From positions 310,001-374,000 of the forward strand of contig PHDC01000001.1 of assembly GCA_002842515.1 (NCBI GenBank): 64,000 nt of DNA, read 5' to 3'. The notes under the pieces were generated by a model, which saw only the letters and a program-made list of their open reading frames with translations, was not told the origin of the DNA and made no database searches. Numbering within the stretch: position 1 is the first letter of the stretch; each line of letters starts with the position of its first letter. This document shows, one piece after another, positions 42,224 through 50,586 of the stretch. Source of the DNA: Bacteroidetes bacterium HGW-Bacteroidetes-5 (GTDB lineage: Bacteria; Bacteroidota; Bacteroidia; Bacteroidales; UBA932). The translations under genes and the position numbers were made by a program.

Positions 42224-43060
42224 TTATAAAGATTTGTGATATTCTGCCAGTCCGTCAATGGGAGACTGTACTATTTTCCCAATTTTGATACCTAGTTTTG
42301 ATGCAACATCAACTAAAATCTCCCTATAGTGAAATGCCACAGAGCCAACCAAGTTCACAGGGTATTTTTTATAGTCATACTGCATAATGTTTCTTGTAAA
42401 GAACTCGGTAAAACACTCTCTCAGGAATTTGTCTACGTAGGGGTGGCTTTTGTTCTCGTTGAGGAATACAGAAAAAGTGGCAAGATATCTGTTTGGGAAA
42501 GGTTGTCTGTAAACCCGTTCTATTACAATGCTATAGTTTAGATTGTACTTAAGGTCAAACTGAGCGTTGAGATCTGCCGGAAGTTGCCTCTTGAGATAAT
42601 CTGAGATAAATTTCTTCCCAAGCACCGCACCGCTACCCTCATCTCCAAGAATATAGCCGCAGGCAGGAACATTGTCTGCAATCTCTTTACCATCAAAGAA
42701 GCAGGAGTTTGCACCGGTTCCCATTATTCCTGCAATACCGGGTTTATTGCCGCAAAGTGATCTTGCTGCAGCAAGAAGGTCGGTGTATGCACTGGCGTTT
42801 GCCTTAGGAAAGACCTTTCTGAAGCAATCTTGAAGAACCTTAACTTTATCCGGAGAGGATACTCCTGCTCCGTAAAAGTGAATCTCATTAACTGAGGCAC
42901 TTATCTCGGGAAGAAGATGTTGTTCCAGTTCGTAAATAATCTGCTCCTCAGTTTGAAAAAACGGATTAATCCCTGCTGTTGTAATCTCCTGAACCGTACC
43001 ATCACTGTGTATAGCTCTCCAGTCTACCTTGGTTGAGCCGCTATCTGCAATAAGACGCAT
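42224..43060 (-). CDS. BadF/BadG-type ATPase sugar kinase (candidate MurNAc/GlcNAc kinase)
   Basis: The 278-residue protein is of the actin-like ATPase kinase group that includes GlcNAc kinase and MurK: phosphate-1 motif RLIADSGSTKVDW at the start, TDLLAAARSLCG near 98-109, and the IMGTGANSCFFDG and GDEGSGAVLGKKFI segments near 115-155. Its stop lies four bases before the murQ start, and MurK-MurQ pairs are known to phosphorylate MurNAc and then cleave the ether, so this is probably the MurNAc kinase. GlcNAc may also be a substrate. A PnuC-like gene is upstream, 42 bases away. Confidence 0.85.
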   Translation of the reverse strand: MRLIADSGSTKVDWRAIHSDGTVQEITTAGINPFFQTEEQIIYELEQHLLPEISASVNEIHFYGAGVSSPDKVKVLQDCFRKVFPKANASAYTDLLAAARSLCGNKPGIAGIMGTGANSCFFDGKEIADNVPACGYILGDEGSGAVLGKKFISDYLKRQLPADLNAQFDLKYNLNYSIVIERVYRQPFPNRYLATFSVFLNENKSHPYVDKFLRECFTEFFTRNIMQYDYKKYPVNLVGSVAFHYREILVDVASKLGIKIGKIVQSPIDGLAEYHKSL

Positions 43061-43102
43061 ATTTCAATTTATTAATTCGGCCAAAAATAGGAAAATTTAG
43101 AG

Positions 43103-43672
43103 CTAATTCAAAACCTGACGGAATTTTCTCCAGTGAACAATGCCTGCCATTGCAGCAATTATATAGATAAAATAAAGAGCAGTAGTGGCATAGAGTCCTT
43201 GAGATAAATACATATATATGGCAAGTAAATCTGCAGCAATCCACAAATGCCAATGCTGTATGAATCTGTTGGTAACCCAGTAGGTTGCAAGCATACTTAA
43301 TGCCGCAATTAAAGCATCGGTGGCAGGCATAGGGTCGGAGCTGTAGTTTTTGAGAATGTACCAAAGAAGTAGAAATCCTGCTAATGCTGCTGCAGTTGAT
43401 ACGGCTGCCTTTGTTAAGTTCAATCTCACTACAATCGGTTCCGATATCTCATCTTTGTTGTTTTGTCTGCTCCACATCCACCATCCGTATCCGCTGGCAA
43501 ACAGGAAATATATCTGCAGTCCCATTGCTGCAAAAAGATTTGCATTAAGGAATATGAGGGTATAGAAAAGTGCAGAAACCGCACCTACAATCCACATTGA
43601 TTTTTTCTGTTTGATCTCAAGTACTACATATATAATACCTGTAACAGCTCCGAATATCTCTGTATAATCCAT
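43103..43672 (-). CDS. PnuC-family transporter, candidate thiamine permease (PnuT)
   Basis: The 189-residue protein has about seven membrane segments of the PnuC family (MDYTEIFGAVTGIIYVVLEIKQKKSMW at the start and HWHLWIAADLLAIYMYLSQGLYATTALYFIY toward the end, the Trp/Asn-rich vitamin-binding part). PnuC proteins facilitate uptake of nicotinamide riboside, and relatives called PnuT carry thiamine. Here it is the second gene after a TPP riboswitch, 24 bases from the TonB receptor, so thiamine is the more likely substrate. Comparative genomics has described TPP-regulated receptor-PnuT pairs in Bacteroidota. The substrate remains an inference from context. Confidence 0.87.
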   Translation of the reverse strand: MDYTEIFGAVTGIIYVVLEIKQKKSMWIVGAVSALFYTLIFLNANLFAAMGLQIYFLFASGYGWWMWSRQNNKDEISEPIVVRLNLTKAAVSTAAALAGFLLLWYILKNYSSDPMPATDALIAALSMLATYWVTNRFIQHWHLWIAADLLAIYMYLSQGLYATTALYFIYIIAAMAGIVHWRKFRQVLN

Positions 43673-43696
43673 AATTACAACTCTTTGCTATATATT

Positions 43697-45910
43697 TTAA
43701 AACCGGAATGCTACTTTGGCCGTGAAGTTAATCTCTGCCTGAGGGTATAGGCCCTCCTCATTGTAAGCATCTCCATTTAAAAATTCTGCACTATAAACCC
43801 AACCGTTTGAGAAGTATTTTCTATTGAGCATATTATCTATAAACAGCTGAACATCCAGATATCTGCCGCTTTTAACTTCAAAGCTTTTAGATGCATTAAG
43901 CCCTAAAACAAAGTATTGGGGCACAAATCTGGATAGATTTGAGGTATTATCCATATACTGTTTACCTACATATTTCCCGTGAAGAGATATTGAAGAGCTT
44001 TTAGAGGGGAGAAGAGTAATCATTCCCATACCTGTAACCGCCGGAGAGAATGCAATATCGCTCTTGTCAAACTTTACCGCTCTTTGGGAGACTAGATTCC
44101 AATTCTCGTCAAATTGATCCAGATACCAGGTATAATTGAGGATTTTATTGCTGCTCAGAGTTAAATTCGCATCAAATCCCAAATAGCTGAGTGGTTTCCA
44201 GGATGAGGAGAGTTCGACACCTCTGCGGAAGGAGCGTTCTACATTCTCTTTGATTACGTACCCAGTCTCGCTCAATTTACCGGTAGGCACTAACTGATCT
44301 TTATACTCCATAAAGTAAATATTTGCAGAAAGAGTTACCTTCTTGGATTTTAAGCGATAACCCGCTTCGTAATCTATCACTCTCTCTGGTTTAATAGCAG
44401 CTGCCGTAAGTGCCTTTATTGACTCCTTAATATCCGATCTTCCGGGCTCCTTTCTACCTACAGCCACCGATGCATAGAGCTGATTGGCTATGTTTATGTT
44501 GAGTGTAATCCCCGCCTTGGGGTTGAAAAAATCATAGACCCCTTTCCAATCCAGAGAGGCAAAATCTTTATCCTCTCCCCCAAGTGTAAAATCTACCCTT
44601 CTGTATTGTAAATCTGCGAAGGCAACCACTCTGCTGCCCAAACTCTTCTCTACTCTGGCAAAAGCAGAGAGGTCTGCTTTAAATCCTTTATTGAGGTACC
44701 ACTGGTAGTTTTCGGGGATGTCATTGTTGTACATACTCCAAATTAACTTCCCGAAATGGTCTCCATCATAGTAGGAGTAGCTTACTCCTGCCGTTGAGTT
44801 AAAATCTTCACTGTTATATGAGAGAGAGGTGTTTAAAGCTATGTAATTGTTGTCTAACGCTTGTCTTATGACAACATCAGACCTTGAGTAGTCTACCCCT
44901 TTAACTCTCTGAACAGGTAAATTATACTCCGAAAATTTTCGGTTATTTTTATAGTTCTCATAAAACCCGTCTCCTTTGGTAAAGTGAATGGTAGAACTCC
45001 AAATAAGTTTAGGAGATATCCTATGTATAAAGTGTGTCTGTATATGGTGCTGAATATAGTTATCAGTCTCGTTTTGGTAAAATTGGAGATTTCCCGCTTT
45101 ATCATAGTGTGAGCCTGCCGAATTAAATCTTCTGTCGATCTCCATCTGCTCTCTGGAGACCCCCTCCCAGGTTATTCCCGACTTTTGGTCTCCCATTATA
45201 TAGGTTAATTTCAATGAATTGTCACCATTAAACCAGCCGGCAGTGGCAAATAGTGAGCCAAGGTCTGTTTTTGCATTCCTTATATAACCATCTCCCCTGT
45301 TTCGGGAGTAGCGAATGTCAAACGAGAGCCCGCTCTTTAAAAGTCCTGTTCCTGCACCAACAGTTGAAAGATATGTATTATAACTTCCTATACTGAAATC
45401 TGCAACTCCATACGGCTCCTGTGCAGCAAAAAGAGTTCTCATATTTATACTTGCTCCAAAAGCAGCAGGCCCGTTGGTTGATGTTCCCACACCCCTCTGT
45501 ACCTGAATATCCTGCAAGAATGATGTAAAAGATGGGATGTTTACCCAGAACACCTCCTGCGACTCTGCATCGTTGAGGGCAACTCCATTTAATGTAACAT
45601 TAATTCTGGAACTTTCACTTCCCCTGATTCTGATTGAAGAGTAACCAAGTCCGTTACCACCTTCGGTTGAGGCTACAACAGATGGCATCAGAGAGAGTAC
45701 CATTGGTACAGAGCTAACGGGTGACTGTTTTTTTAACAGATCAATGTTCATAGTAGAGTGAGTTACCGGGGTATTTTTCCCTCCCCTGAATGACTCCACT
45801 ACAACACTGTCAAGTTTTGTTTGAGTTACCTTTTCATTTTGCCCTGAATCTTGAGCCTGGGATATTAAAGGTAAAAAAATGACCCCGCAAAATAAAGCTA
45901 ATCTTTTCAT
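43697..45910 (-). CDS. TonB-dependent outer membrane receptor, probable thiamine/thiamine-phosphate uptake
   Basis: The 737-residue protein has a signal peptide (about 1-19, ending LISQAQ), a TonB plug (about 35-165: LDSVVVESFRG as a TonB-box region, SSIRIRGSESSRINVTLNGVALNDAESQEVFWVNIP) and a beta-barrel with the C-terminal aromatic ending TAKVAFRF. It lacks the carboxypeptidase-like domain of SusC proteins. Its start codon is 20 bases from the end of a TPP riboswitch, and a PnuC/PnuT-like permease follows, so it probably imports thiamine or its phosphates across the outer membrane when TPP is low. Receptor type is sure; ligand is inferred from regulation. Confidence 0.92.
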   Translation of the reverse strand: MKRLALFCGVIFLPLISQAQDSGQNEKVTQTKLDSVVVESFRGGKNTPVTHSTMNIDLLKKQSPVSSVPMVLSLMPSVVASTEGGNGLGYSSIRIRGSESSRINVTLNGVALNDAESQEVFWVNIPSFTSFLQDIQVQRGVGTSTNGPAAFGASINMRTLFAAQEPYGVADFSIGSYNTYLSTVGAGTGLLKSGLSFDIRYSRNRGDGYIRNAKTDLGSLFATAGWFNGDNSLKLTYIMGDQKSGITWEGVSREQMEIDRRFNSAGSHYDKAGNLQFYQNETDNYIQHHIQTHFIHRISPKLIWSSTIHFTKGDGFYENYKNNRKFSEYNLPVQRVKGVDYSRSDVVIRQALDNNYIALNTSLSYNSEDFNSTAGVSYSYYDGDHFGKLIWSMYNNDIPENYQWYLNKGFKADLSAFARVEKSLGSRVVAFADLQYRRVDFTLGGEDKDFASLDWKGVYDFFNPKAGITLNINIANQLYASVAVGRKEPGRSDIKESIKALTAAAIKPERVIDYEAGYRLKSKKVTLSANIYFMEYKDQLVPTGKLSETGYVIKENVERSFRRGVELSSSWKPLSYLGFDANLTLSSNKILNYTWYLDQFDENWNLVSQRAVKFDKSDIAFSPAVTGMGMITLLPSKSSSISLHGKYVGKQYMDNTSNLSRFVPQYFVLGLNASKSFEVKSGRYLDVQLFIDNMLNRKYFSNGWVYSAEFLNGDAYNEEGLYPQAEINFTAKVAFRF

Positions 45911-45930
45911 TATTAATTATTTTTATTGCA

Positions 45931-46022
45931 GGGGGGTACGTTAAACGAGATTCGCTTTCCCTTCGCAGGCATTATCCTGATCAGGTGAAAAGGGTATGAT
46001 CTCAGCCCAAAGGGCACCCCCA
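45931..46022 (-). promoter_or_regulatory. TPP (THI-box) riboswitch
   Basis: Read on the minus strand this leader carries all conserved parts of the thiamine pyrophosphate riboswitch: GGGGGTGCC at the 5' side, GGCTGAGATCATACCC, ACCTGATC, and GGATAATGCCTGCGAAGGGA. P1 closes by GGGGGT (46021-46016) with ACCCCC (45936-45931). A small hairpin, GCATTA/TAATGC, precedes it. P1 ends 20 bases before the receptor start codon, which favours control of translation initiation, since no separate terminator hairpin is visible between. TPP binding should switch expression of the receptor and the genes behind it off. Confidence 0.95.
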
Positions 46023-46042
46023 AGCATTATGTTAATGCAGTG

Positions 46043-46050
46043 CAAATATA
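46043..46050 (-). promoter_or_regulatory. Candidate -7 element of the TPP-riboswitch transcript
   Basis: On the minus strand TATATTTG at 46050-46043 is an exact TAnnTTTG match, about 20 bases upstream of the riboswitch. No clear TTTG at -33 was seen. Confidence 0.45.
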
Positions 46051-46057
46051 CATATTT

Positions 46058-46089
46058 TTAGTAACTCCTCCTCCTTTTTTCTACCTTTG
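46058..46089 (+). promoter_or_regulatory. Bacteroidota-type promoter for rnpB
   Basis: TTAG (46058-46061, weak -33) and TACCTTTG (46082-46089, exact TAnnTTTG) are 20 bases apart. The predicted start, near 46095, coincides with the first base of the P1 helix of RNase P RNA. Confidence 0.6.
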
Positions 46090-46094
46090 TCGCC

Positions 46095-46415
46095 GGTGGG
46101 TCGCTTTGTCGCCTTTGCGTTTGCAGGGGAGGAAAGTCCGGACAGGATAGAGCAAGACTCTGTGGAAAGCACAGCTGGGGGTAACTTTAGGCAAATCGTA
46201 ACAGAAAACAACCGCCCTCTTAGGGGGGTAAGGGTGAAAACGCGGGGTAAGAGCCCACGACTCATTATGGCGACATTGTGAGGGTACGAACAGTCTCCTG
46301 CAAGGCCACATATACCGGTGATTGAGGGCTGCTCGCCCGATGCCGGGGGGTAGGCTGCATCAGATAGATGACAGAGGCTTCGTAAGGAGTACAGAATCCG
46401 GCTTACAGACCCACC
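46095..46415 (+). ncRNA. rnpB: RNase P RNA (bacterial type A)
   Basis: The conserved elements follow in order: GAGGAAAGTCCGGAC (CR-I) near 46130-46144, AGAGCAAGAC, the central GGGTAAGGGTGAAAACG stretch, and near the 3' end GATAGATGACAGAGGC and ACAGAATCCGGCTTACAGACCC (CR-V). P1 is formed by GGTGGGTC (46095-46102) with GACCCACC (46408-46415), so the ends are well fixed at about 321 nt. It is the catalytic RNA that removes 5' leaders of pre-tRNA, together with the RnpA protein. The RNA is followed by a run of T. It is convergent with the small RHH-like gene, whose stop is nine bases beyond. Confidence 0.97.
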
Positions 46416-46423
46416 TTTTTTTC

Positions 46424-46654
46424 TTAAAACAACTTTGGATGATCTTCGTCAAACTGTTTGAGAATTGCAGATATTATAGCCTCTCTGCAAAATTTGGTCT
46501 TTGACTTTACCTTATATTTTTTACAGTAGATATCAATAGCTTCCAACTCTTTATCATTAAAAAGAATTGTCTTTCTATGTTTTCTTACTGATGCCTCTCT
46601 CTTCTGTCTGAGAAACTCAGGATCTGCAGCCGGCTTTAGTTTATCTCTTTTCAA
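46424..46654 (-). CDS. Small conserved basic protein, ribbon-helix-helix-like, unknown function
   Basis: The 76-residue protein begins KRDKLKPAADPEFLRQKREAS, has a ribbon-like segment RKTILFNDKELEAIDIYCKKYKV and an amphipathic C-terminal helix (KFCREAIISAILKQFDEDHP). This is the shape of RHH DNA-binding proteins of the MobC/Arc kind and of small conserved Bacteroidota proteins, but no DNA target is known. The start is TTG at 46654, the only candidate in frame, and the first 14 bases overlap the DUF6340 gene, so translation is probably coupled. It is the last gene of the minus-strand run, convergent with rnpB. Confidence 0.75.
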   Translation of the reverse strand: MKRDKLKPAADPEFLRQKREASVRKHRKTILFNDKELEAIDIYCKKYKVKSKTKFCREAIISAILKQFDEDHPKLF

Positions 46655-47603
46655 GCTTCTTAATCAAACTCTGTTTATATCTTAAAACACTCTGCGAGCG
46701 GAACTTCTTGATTGAGACATCTACCCACTCAATTGCCAACTCTAGTCTATCTGTAAGCTCACAAGCCACAGCAATGTTATAGGCAGCAGATGCAGCTCTA
46801 ATTGCATCGTGATGAGATGTCTCCTCTAACCATATATCCATTGCCTCTCTCCATTTGAACTCCAGTGAATATTCATAAGCTTTTTGCCAGGAAGATACAG
46901 GATATATATAGAGGTATTTTCCTACTGTTTGCCACTGCGGAAACATCATAGTTACAATATCCTCTCCCAATGTCGTGGCAACATTTAGCATAGATTCCAC
47001 CGCTTTATATTTAATGGCATTGTCTCTTGCATCACTTCTGGAGAGTATCTCCCAATAGACTGTGTCTTTTTGATCTATCCTGGAGAGTCTCTCTGCAGTT
47101 ATTCCATCAAAAACATTGATAACGGTTCTTATTGGAGCAAAAACGTAATTAGACCTGTAAGATTGAGTTATAGGTGATTTTAAATCATTCATAATTTGAG
47201 TTTTACCCACCATAAGTGTATCAACAAGCACCAGAATATCTGAATTGGATGCTGCAGAGAGTGAATGAATATACTCCATATTGTACTTAAAACCACCCCC
47301 TGGATAGTGATTAAAAACATAGACCGCTCCCTCGTCAAGGAGAAGATTTTTCTCCAGAGATGAAGCAATCCCTGTAGCCAGGTTTGACATTTGGGCAGAG
47401 TCGTTTTTAAAAAGCATATTCTCTCCCTCTTCCCCACTATCCATAGTTACATAAACAGATATAGATCTGTTGTCAAAGTTAACCGGGTGAATTGGAGCAA
47501 CTCTCTCATCGATATTAAAGAGTTGTATTGCAGGCCCGCAAGAGCTCAGAATAATAACAGAAACCAAAAGTATCAGTCCCTTAATAGGATATATTGTTTT
47601 CAT
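46641..47603 (-). CDS. DUF6340-like lipoprotein
   Basis: The 320-residue product has a lipoprotein signal with lipobox (ILSSC, Cys about 22), and a mature region with AIQLFNIDERVAPIHPVNF at its start and a helical C-terminal half (ALELEWVDVSIKK-type repeats such as AYNIAVACELTDRLELAIEWVD) that looks TPR-like. Part of the fold (residues 40-200) matches the DUF6340 family of Bacteroidota lipoproteins, whose role is unknown. It starts three bases after the M55 lipoprotein gene, so both envelope proteins come from one message and may act together in the outer membrane or periplasm. Confidence 0.8.
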   Translation of the reverse strand: MKTIYPIKGLILLVSVIILSSCGPAIQLFNIDERVAPIHPVNFDNRSISVYVTMDSGEEGENMLFKNDSAQMSNLATGIASSLEKNLLLDEGAVYVFNHYPGGGFKYNMEYIHSLSAASNSDILVLVDTLMVGKTQIMNDLKSPITQSYRSNYVFAPIRTVINVFDGITAERLSRIDQKDTVYWEILSRSDARDNAIKYKAVESMLNVATTLGEDIVTMMFPQWQTVGKYLYIYPVSSWQKAYEYSLEFKWREAMDIWLEETSHHDAIRAASAAYNIAVACELTDRLELAIEWVDVSIKKFRSQSVLRYKQSLIKKLEKR

Positions 47604-47606
47604 ATA

Positions 47607-48461
47607 CTATAAGTTTTCCCAGAATCTCTTCATTACGACTTCAAGTGTATCGGATGTGGCTGTTACAGTTTTCTCCCCTGTAGTTTCGTCTGTTTTAACT
47701 CTAACCTCCATTCTGTATGGTCTCTCCATTTTAAAGATGCAGCCTCTCTCTAAATTTTGCAGAGATCTCTCTACACCTTTTCTTATCTGGTCATAAACAA
47801 CCTCGGGAGATTTGCTAGTTGCACAAGTTCTTCCAAAAGAGTACTTTGTAACAACAGTATCTATATTTCCAAAATTCTCTACAGCCTCCCTACAGGCAGC
47901 ATCATCTCCTGAGAGAAATACAACCGGCACACCGAATTTGCCTGCATATAGTGAATTATATGCTGCTTCAAAAAGAGGCGCGTCGTTGATTCTAAAATCT
48001 AAGACCTTAAGAGACATTGTGTGGGATAGTGTGCCGTTCTCTACTCCGGCTCTTGCGTGAGCACCAATAAACAGCAGAGCATCAAATGTAGAGTCTATTC
48101 CCAATACCATCGTGTGAGGAGTCCCCGGAAGCCTGCCTCGTGTGAGCATTGCCCTTTTGTCTAAAAGCAGGGGGTCTACATTAATATTTCCTGCGTGTCC
48201 GTCTCTTACAATAATTGTAGTTGCCCCTGCTGCGGCGGCACCCTCTACAGCAGCGTTTATCTCATTTGTAAGAATTCTGGTATTTCTCTCAAAGTGGGGG
48301 TGCCCGGGATAGATTTCGTCAAAATTTACCACACCGGTAACCCCTTCGAAGTCTACCTGGATCATCACTTTAAGACCTTTCTTAACAGTTTGGCCGTTTT
48401 GTTGCAAATTACAAGAGGATACAACTACTCCTGCAATAATCATCCACAAGAACCCCTTCAT
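47607..48461 (-). CDS. M55-family peptidase (D-aminopeptidase DppA-like) lipoprotein
   Basis: The 284-residue protein has a lipobox (VVSSC, Cys about 17) and a DppA-type zinc peptidase domain: VDFEGVTGVVNF near 37-48, IIVRDGHAGNIN near 103-114, FIGAHARAG near 150-158, and GTLSHTM near 162-168. M55 enzymes cut D-amino-acid or related peptides; B. subtilis DppA is cytosolic. A lipid-anchored, exported form suggests action on peptidoglycan or extracellular peptides instead. It lies 29 bases after fabG and three bases before the DUF6340 gene. Enzyme class is sure; substrate is not. Confidence 0.87.
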   Translation of the reverse strand: MKGFLWMIIAGVVVSSCNLQQNGQTVKKGLKVMIQVDFEGVTGVVNFDEIYPGHPHFERNTRILTNEINAAVEGAAAAGATTIIVRDGHAGNINVDPLLLDKRAMLTRGRLPGTPHTMVLGIDSTFDALLFIGAHARAGVENGTLSHTMSLKVLDFRINDAPLFEAAYNSLYAGKFGVPVVFLSGDDAACREAVENFGNIDTVVTKYSFGRTCATSKSPEVVYDQIRKGVERSLQNLERGCIFKMERPYRMEVRVKTDETTGEKTVTATSDTLEVVMKRFWENL

Positions 48462-48490
48462 AACTCAAGAGATTTAAAATTAATATATAG

Positions 48491-49237
48491 CTACATTTTC
48501 ATTCCGCCGCACACAGATATCACCTGACCGGTTACATAAGAAGATAGTTCACTTGCCAGGAAGAGACATACATTTGCCACATCCTCTGCAGAGCCACCCC
48601 TTCTTAGTGGAATCTGTTCTGCCCACAGTTTTTTCACCTCATCCGGAAGCTTATCGGTCATATCTGTAAGGATAAATCCCGGAGCGACAGCATTGGAGCG
48701 AACTCCTCTTGAACCCAACTCCTGAGCAATAGATTTTGTCAGGCCAATCATTCCTGCTTTTGAAGCAGAATAGTTTGCCTGCCCGGCATTACCCCCAACC
48801 CCAACAACAGAACTCATATTTATGATAGAACCGGATTTTTGTCTCATCATTACCGGAGTAACAGCGTGAACATAGTTAAAGGCACTCTTTAGATTGATGT
48901 TTATAACCATATCCCATTGCTGTTCAGACATTCTCATCATAAGACCGTCTTTGGTAATACCGGCATTATTAACCAGAATATCCAGCTTGCCAAACTCTTT
49001 TACAACATCCTCAACAACCTTATGTGCCTCATCAAAAGAGGCTGCATTTGAGGCTATTGCAACGACCTTTACTCCATAACTCTCAAGCTCCTTTTTTGTA
49101 GCCTCTGTATTTTCGTCAATCACAAGGTCGGTAAAGGCAATATTTGCACCCTGTGATGCATATTTAACTGCAATCGCCTTTCCTATACCTCTGGCGGCTC
49201 CTGTAATAAGGGCCACCTTTCCTTCAAGTAATTTCAT
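48491..49237 (-). CDS. fabG: 3-oxoacyl-[acyl-carrier-protein] reductase FabG
   Basis: The 248-residue SDR enzyme has the NADPH motif TGAARGIG at 12-19, NNAG near 90-93, and the catalytic Ser142/143, Tyr156 and Lys160 (YSASK). The C-terminal EDVANVCLFLASELSSYVTGQVISVCGGMKM is typical of FabG. It reduces beta-ketoacyl-ACP in fatty-acid elongation. Many SDR paralogues look similar, but the length, N-terminus (KLLEGKVALITGAARGIGKAIA) and the LSSYVTGQVISVCGG ending support FabG itself. It sits 26 bases after rimO, apart from other fatty-acid genes. Confidence 0.93.
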   Translation of the reverse strand: MKLLEGKVALITGAARGIGKAIAVKYASQGANIAFTDLVIDENTEATKKELESYGVKVVAIASNAASFDEAHKVVEDVVKEFGKLDILVNNAGITKDGLMMRMSEQQWDMVININLKSAFNYVHAVTPVMMRQKSGSIINMSSVVGVGGNAGQANYSASKAGMIGLTKSIAQELGSRGVRSNAVAPGFILTDMTDKLPDEVKKLWAEQIPLRRGGSAEDVANVCLFLASELSSYVTGQVISVCGGMKM

Positions 49238-49263
49238 AGTTTAAAGTCTTTTTTAATTTAAAA

Positions 49264-50586
49264 TCAAACAAAAGTTGCTGTCAGATCGTACTCATCTGCA
49301 CTATCTATTCGTACATCAACAAATGTACCAATAATTTCGTTAGGATTGAAACCGTTTAAAAAAGTATCAGATCCAATAAGAATCTCTCCGTCAACCTCGG
49401 GGCTCTCACTCATACTTCTTGCCGTAAATACACCTTCGTCAAATGAGTCTATCAAAACTCTCTCAATCTTTCCTTTACGGGATAAATTATAATTGAGGGA
49501 GATATTTGATTGCGCCTCCATTAACCTCTCGTATCTCTCCTTTTTGACTCTCTCGGATATGGTATCTTTTAGATTTTCAGCACCCCAGGTACCCTCCTCC
49601 TGTGAGTATGTAAATGCGCCAAGCCTCTCAAATTTTGCTTCGGAGACAAAATTGATCAGCTCCTCAAATGCACATTTACTCTCTCCAGGATGTCCGACAA
49701 TCATTGTTGTTCTCAGTACAATTCCCGGCACTCTATCACGGAAATTTCTCACCAGTTTGCGGATACTCTCTCCATCCACAGATCTTCTCATATTAGCAAG
49801 AACTTTGTCGTTGATGTGTTGAAGCGGGATATCCAGGTATTTACACATCTTTGGATTTGAAGCCATAACATCTAAAACCCTCTCTGGAAATGCCGCAGGG
49901 TACGAGTAGAGAACTCTTATCCACTCTATGCCGTCAACCTCACACAGGCTCTCTAAAAGATGAGCAAGCCTCCTCTCCTTATAAAGATCAACTCCGTAGT
50001 AGGTTGTATCCTGTGCAACCACAATCAACTCTTTTACACCGGCATCGGCCAGGTGTTTTGCCTCGTCTATAAGATCATCTACAGGCACCGATGTGTGTGC
50101 TCCTCTAATAAGGGGAATTGAGCAGTATGAGCAAATTCTGTCACAACCTTCTGATATTTTCAAATATGCATAGTGAGAGGGAGTGGTGAGGTATCTTCTG
50201 TTCTCCAGAAGAGTGTCCCACTTCTTACCGAGCGCACCTATAACAGAACGAGAATCGAATGCTCCAAAGAAACCATCTACCTCAGGAATTTCGGCTTCTA
50301 GCTCTGTACGATATCTCTGAGAGAGACAACCAAAAACAAAAATCTTCTTGGTGTAACCTCTGTTTTTAGCATCAACCGCTGCAAAGATTGTCTCTACAGA
50401 CTCCTCCTTGGCATCTTTAATAAATCCGCAGGTGTTAATGATAACGGCATCGACCCTCTCTTTTGAAAGGTCTCTGCCTTCGGGCAATATATCGATGCCG
50501 GAATCAAAAATCTGTTTAAGCAGATGTTCCGAATCAACTCTGTTTTTTGAGCATCCTAATGTTATAAGTTGGATTTTATTAACCAT
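49264..50586 (-). CDS. rimO: Ribosomal protein S12 methylthiotransferase RimO
   Basis: The 440-residue radical SAM enzyme has the UPF0004 cysteines C12, C53 and C87, the core C148, C152 and C155 (SEGCDRICSYCSIPLIRG) and a C-terminal TRAM domain ending YDLTATFV. RimO adds a methylthio group to the aspartate of ribosomal protein S12. Its N-terminal ITLGCSKNRVDSEHLL is the motif that separates RimO from MiaB and MtaB. Its start abuts the stop of the DUF5606 gene with no gap, and fabG follows after 26 bases. Confidence 0.96.
   Translation of the reverse strand: MVNKIQLITLGCSKNRVDSEHLLKQIFDSGIDILPEGRDLSKERVDAVIINTCGFIKDAKEESVETIFAAVDAKNRGYTKKIFVFGCLSQRYRTELEAEIPEVDGFFGAFDSRSVIGALGKKWDTLLENRRYLTTPSHYAYLKISEGCDRICSYCSIPLIRGAHTSVPVDDLIDEAKHLADAGVKELIVVAQDTTYYGVDLYKERRLAHLLESLCEVDGIEWIRVLYSYPAAFPERVLDVMASNPKMCKYLDIPLQHINDKVLANMRRSVDGESIRKLVRNFRDRVPGIVLRTTMIVGHPGESKCAFEELINFVSEAKFERLGAFTYSQEEGTWGAENLKDTISERVKKERYERLMEAQSNISLNYNLSRKGKIERVLIDSFDEGVFTARSMSESPEVDGEILIGSDTFLNGFNPNEIIGTFVDVRIDSADEYDLTATFV

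Noticed and set aside
46032..46504. Open frames within and around the RNase P RNA (both strands)
   Set aside because: The stretch is a structured RNA with all conserved RNase P elements; the translations lack conserved domains.
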